This document shows positions 22,515 to 22,817 of a stretch of DNA of 22,817 nucleotides, piece by piece. The position numbers and the translations under genes were made by a program. How positions within the stretch are numbered: position 1 is the first letter of the stretch; the number at the start of each line of letters is the position of its first letter. The notes beneath the pieces were generated by a model. It did no database searches and was not told the DNA's origin. It worked only from the letters and a program-made list of their open reading frames with translations. Origin of the DNA: JAQGHR01 sp031411935. GTDB taxonomy: Bacteria; Planctomycetota; Planctomycetia; Isosphaerales; Isosphaeraceae. Where the stretch lies: assembly GCA_031411935.1 (NCBI GenBank), contig JANOBY010000712.1, positions 1-22,817 on the forward strand, in the 5' to 3' direction.

Positions 22515-22817
22515 TTACGGGCAGGTCATGCAGGTGGGCACCGCGACCGGCACCATGGTGCAGGTGGTCACGGGGACCTGGCGGGCGACCCTGCGGGCCA
22601 CGCGACGGGTAACCGTCACGGGGACCTGCTCGGCCACACAGACCGGCACCTGCCGGACGGCCGTTTCCTGGACCATCGAGCACGTCTGCACGGGGACCTG
22701 CTCGGTCTTCTGCTCGCAGACGATCTGGCAGGTGGTCACGGGGATGTTTTCGACCTTTTCCTCGCGGACCATGGAGCAGGTTCGGATCTCGTAGGGCTCG
22801 ACGCGCTCCTCGCGGAC
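22515..22817 (-). CDS. C-terminal part of a planctomycete Val/Pro/Cys repeat protein
   Basis: The frame is open to the right edge, so the N-terminus is missing; 100 residues and a TAA stop are visible. The sequence is built from 16-residue units with the pattern VxEExVExxPVxTCxM: three copies end in TC-(S/Q)-(M/I), a fourth degenerates, and a V-T-R-R-V-A-R-R spacer is followed by VPVTTCTM and a final VPTCMTCP. Proteins made of such Cys-containing VPVTTC repeats with a signal peptide are typical of planctomycetes and are thought to be cell-wall or S-layer-like structural proteins; I infer the same here. The six visible Cys could form intermolecular disulphides. The Met at 22772 is inside a repeat unit and is not the real start. 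Confidence 0.8.
   Translation of the reverse strand, partial: VREERVEPYEIRTCSMVREEKVENIPVTTCQIVCEQKTEQVPVQTCSMVQETAVRQVPVCVAEQVPVTVTRRVARRVARQVPVTTCTMVPVAVPTCMTCP
22626..22817 (-). repeat. 48-bp tandem repeats encoding 16-residue units
   Basis: Reading on the minus strand, the units are 22817-22770, 22769-22722, 22721-22674 and 22673-22626. The first three each have a Cys at position 14; the fourth has Ala there. The DNA copies are diverged, with shared blocks such as CACGGGGACCTG on the plus strand. The array continues past the window edge. Confidence 0.75.

Noticed and set aside
1..22817. tRNA, rRNA, CRISPR array, IS element or prophage
   Set aside because: I scanned for TPsiC-loop-like GGTTCGA cores in tRNA context, regular direct-repeat/spacer arrays and transposase or integrase frames and found none; one GGTTCGAA is inside a coding gene. 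A tool-based scan could still find a weak case.

Overview
The window looks like chromosomal DNA from a planctomycete, most likely of the Isosphaeraceae (Singulisphaera/Isosphaera/Paludisphaera type). The evidence is the very high GC content, the secreted protein at 11285-13303 with a planctomycete LEPR-XLL-type N-terminal motif, the large Ser/Thr kinase with TPRs whose catalytic Asp motif reads DFN, the Cys/Val/Pro repeat protein at the right edge, and the Thr/Pro/Ala-rich low-complexity linkers. This assignment rests on protein style; the window has no rRNA or tRNA. All genes look intact, and no transposase, phage integrase or CRISPR array is visible.

Layout. 1-1103: the end of a small holin-X-like membrane protein that overlaps a diacylglycerol/lipid kinase by ATGA. 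1109-1540 (-): a twin-CBS protein. 1826-2926: an exported PpiC-type prolyl isomerase, convergent with a run of minus-strand genes from 5826 down to 2988. That run holds a 44-residue Lys-rich protein, an exported protein built from two copies of one module, a multi-pass membrane protein, a divergent bS21 (RpsU-like) ribosomal protein and an NAD-dependent sugar epimerase. 6007-8436: a tightly overlapping cobalt/nickel ECF transporter operon, cbiM (with a fused PDGLE/CbiN-like tail), cbiQ and cbiO. 8546-11066: a spinster-like MFS permease and malate dehydrogenase.

11285-13303: the LEPR-type CARDB surface or secreted protein, with its own good promoter and a hairpin behind it. 13613-14401: an esterase-fold protein whose catalytic Ser and Asp appear to be replaced. 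14531-15736: a zinc-ribbon, single-TM, helical protein that converges with an HD-GYP c-di-GMP phosphodiesterase (15743-17230, -). The phosphodiesterase is divergent from the kinase-TPR giant (17381-20509). Then come RsgA (20555-21706), an orphan SUKH/SMI1-type protein (21854-22282), a strong hairpin, and the C-terminal part of a 16-residue-repeat Cys protein on the minus strand.

How they fit together. The only clear multi-gene machine is CbiMQO, a metal uptake system. Two ribosome-related genes (bS21-like and RsgA) and two signalling genes (HD-GYP and the Ser/Thr kinase, divergent from one shared 150-bp region) are the other functional themes. I do not see a complete new multi-gene defence or biosynthetic system. 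The best leads are the pseudo-esterase, the His-rich insert in CbiO, the extended bS21 paralogue, the duplicated exported module, and the LEPR protein with a histone-like basic tail.
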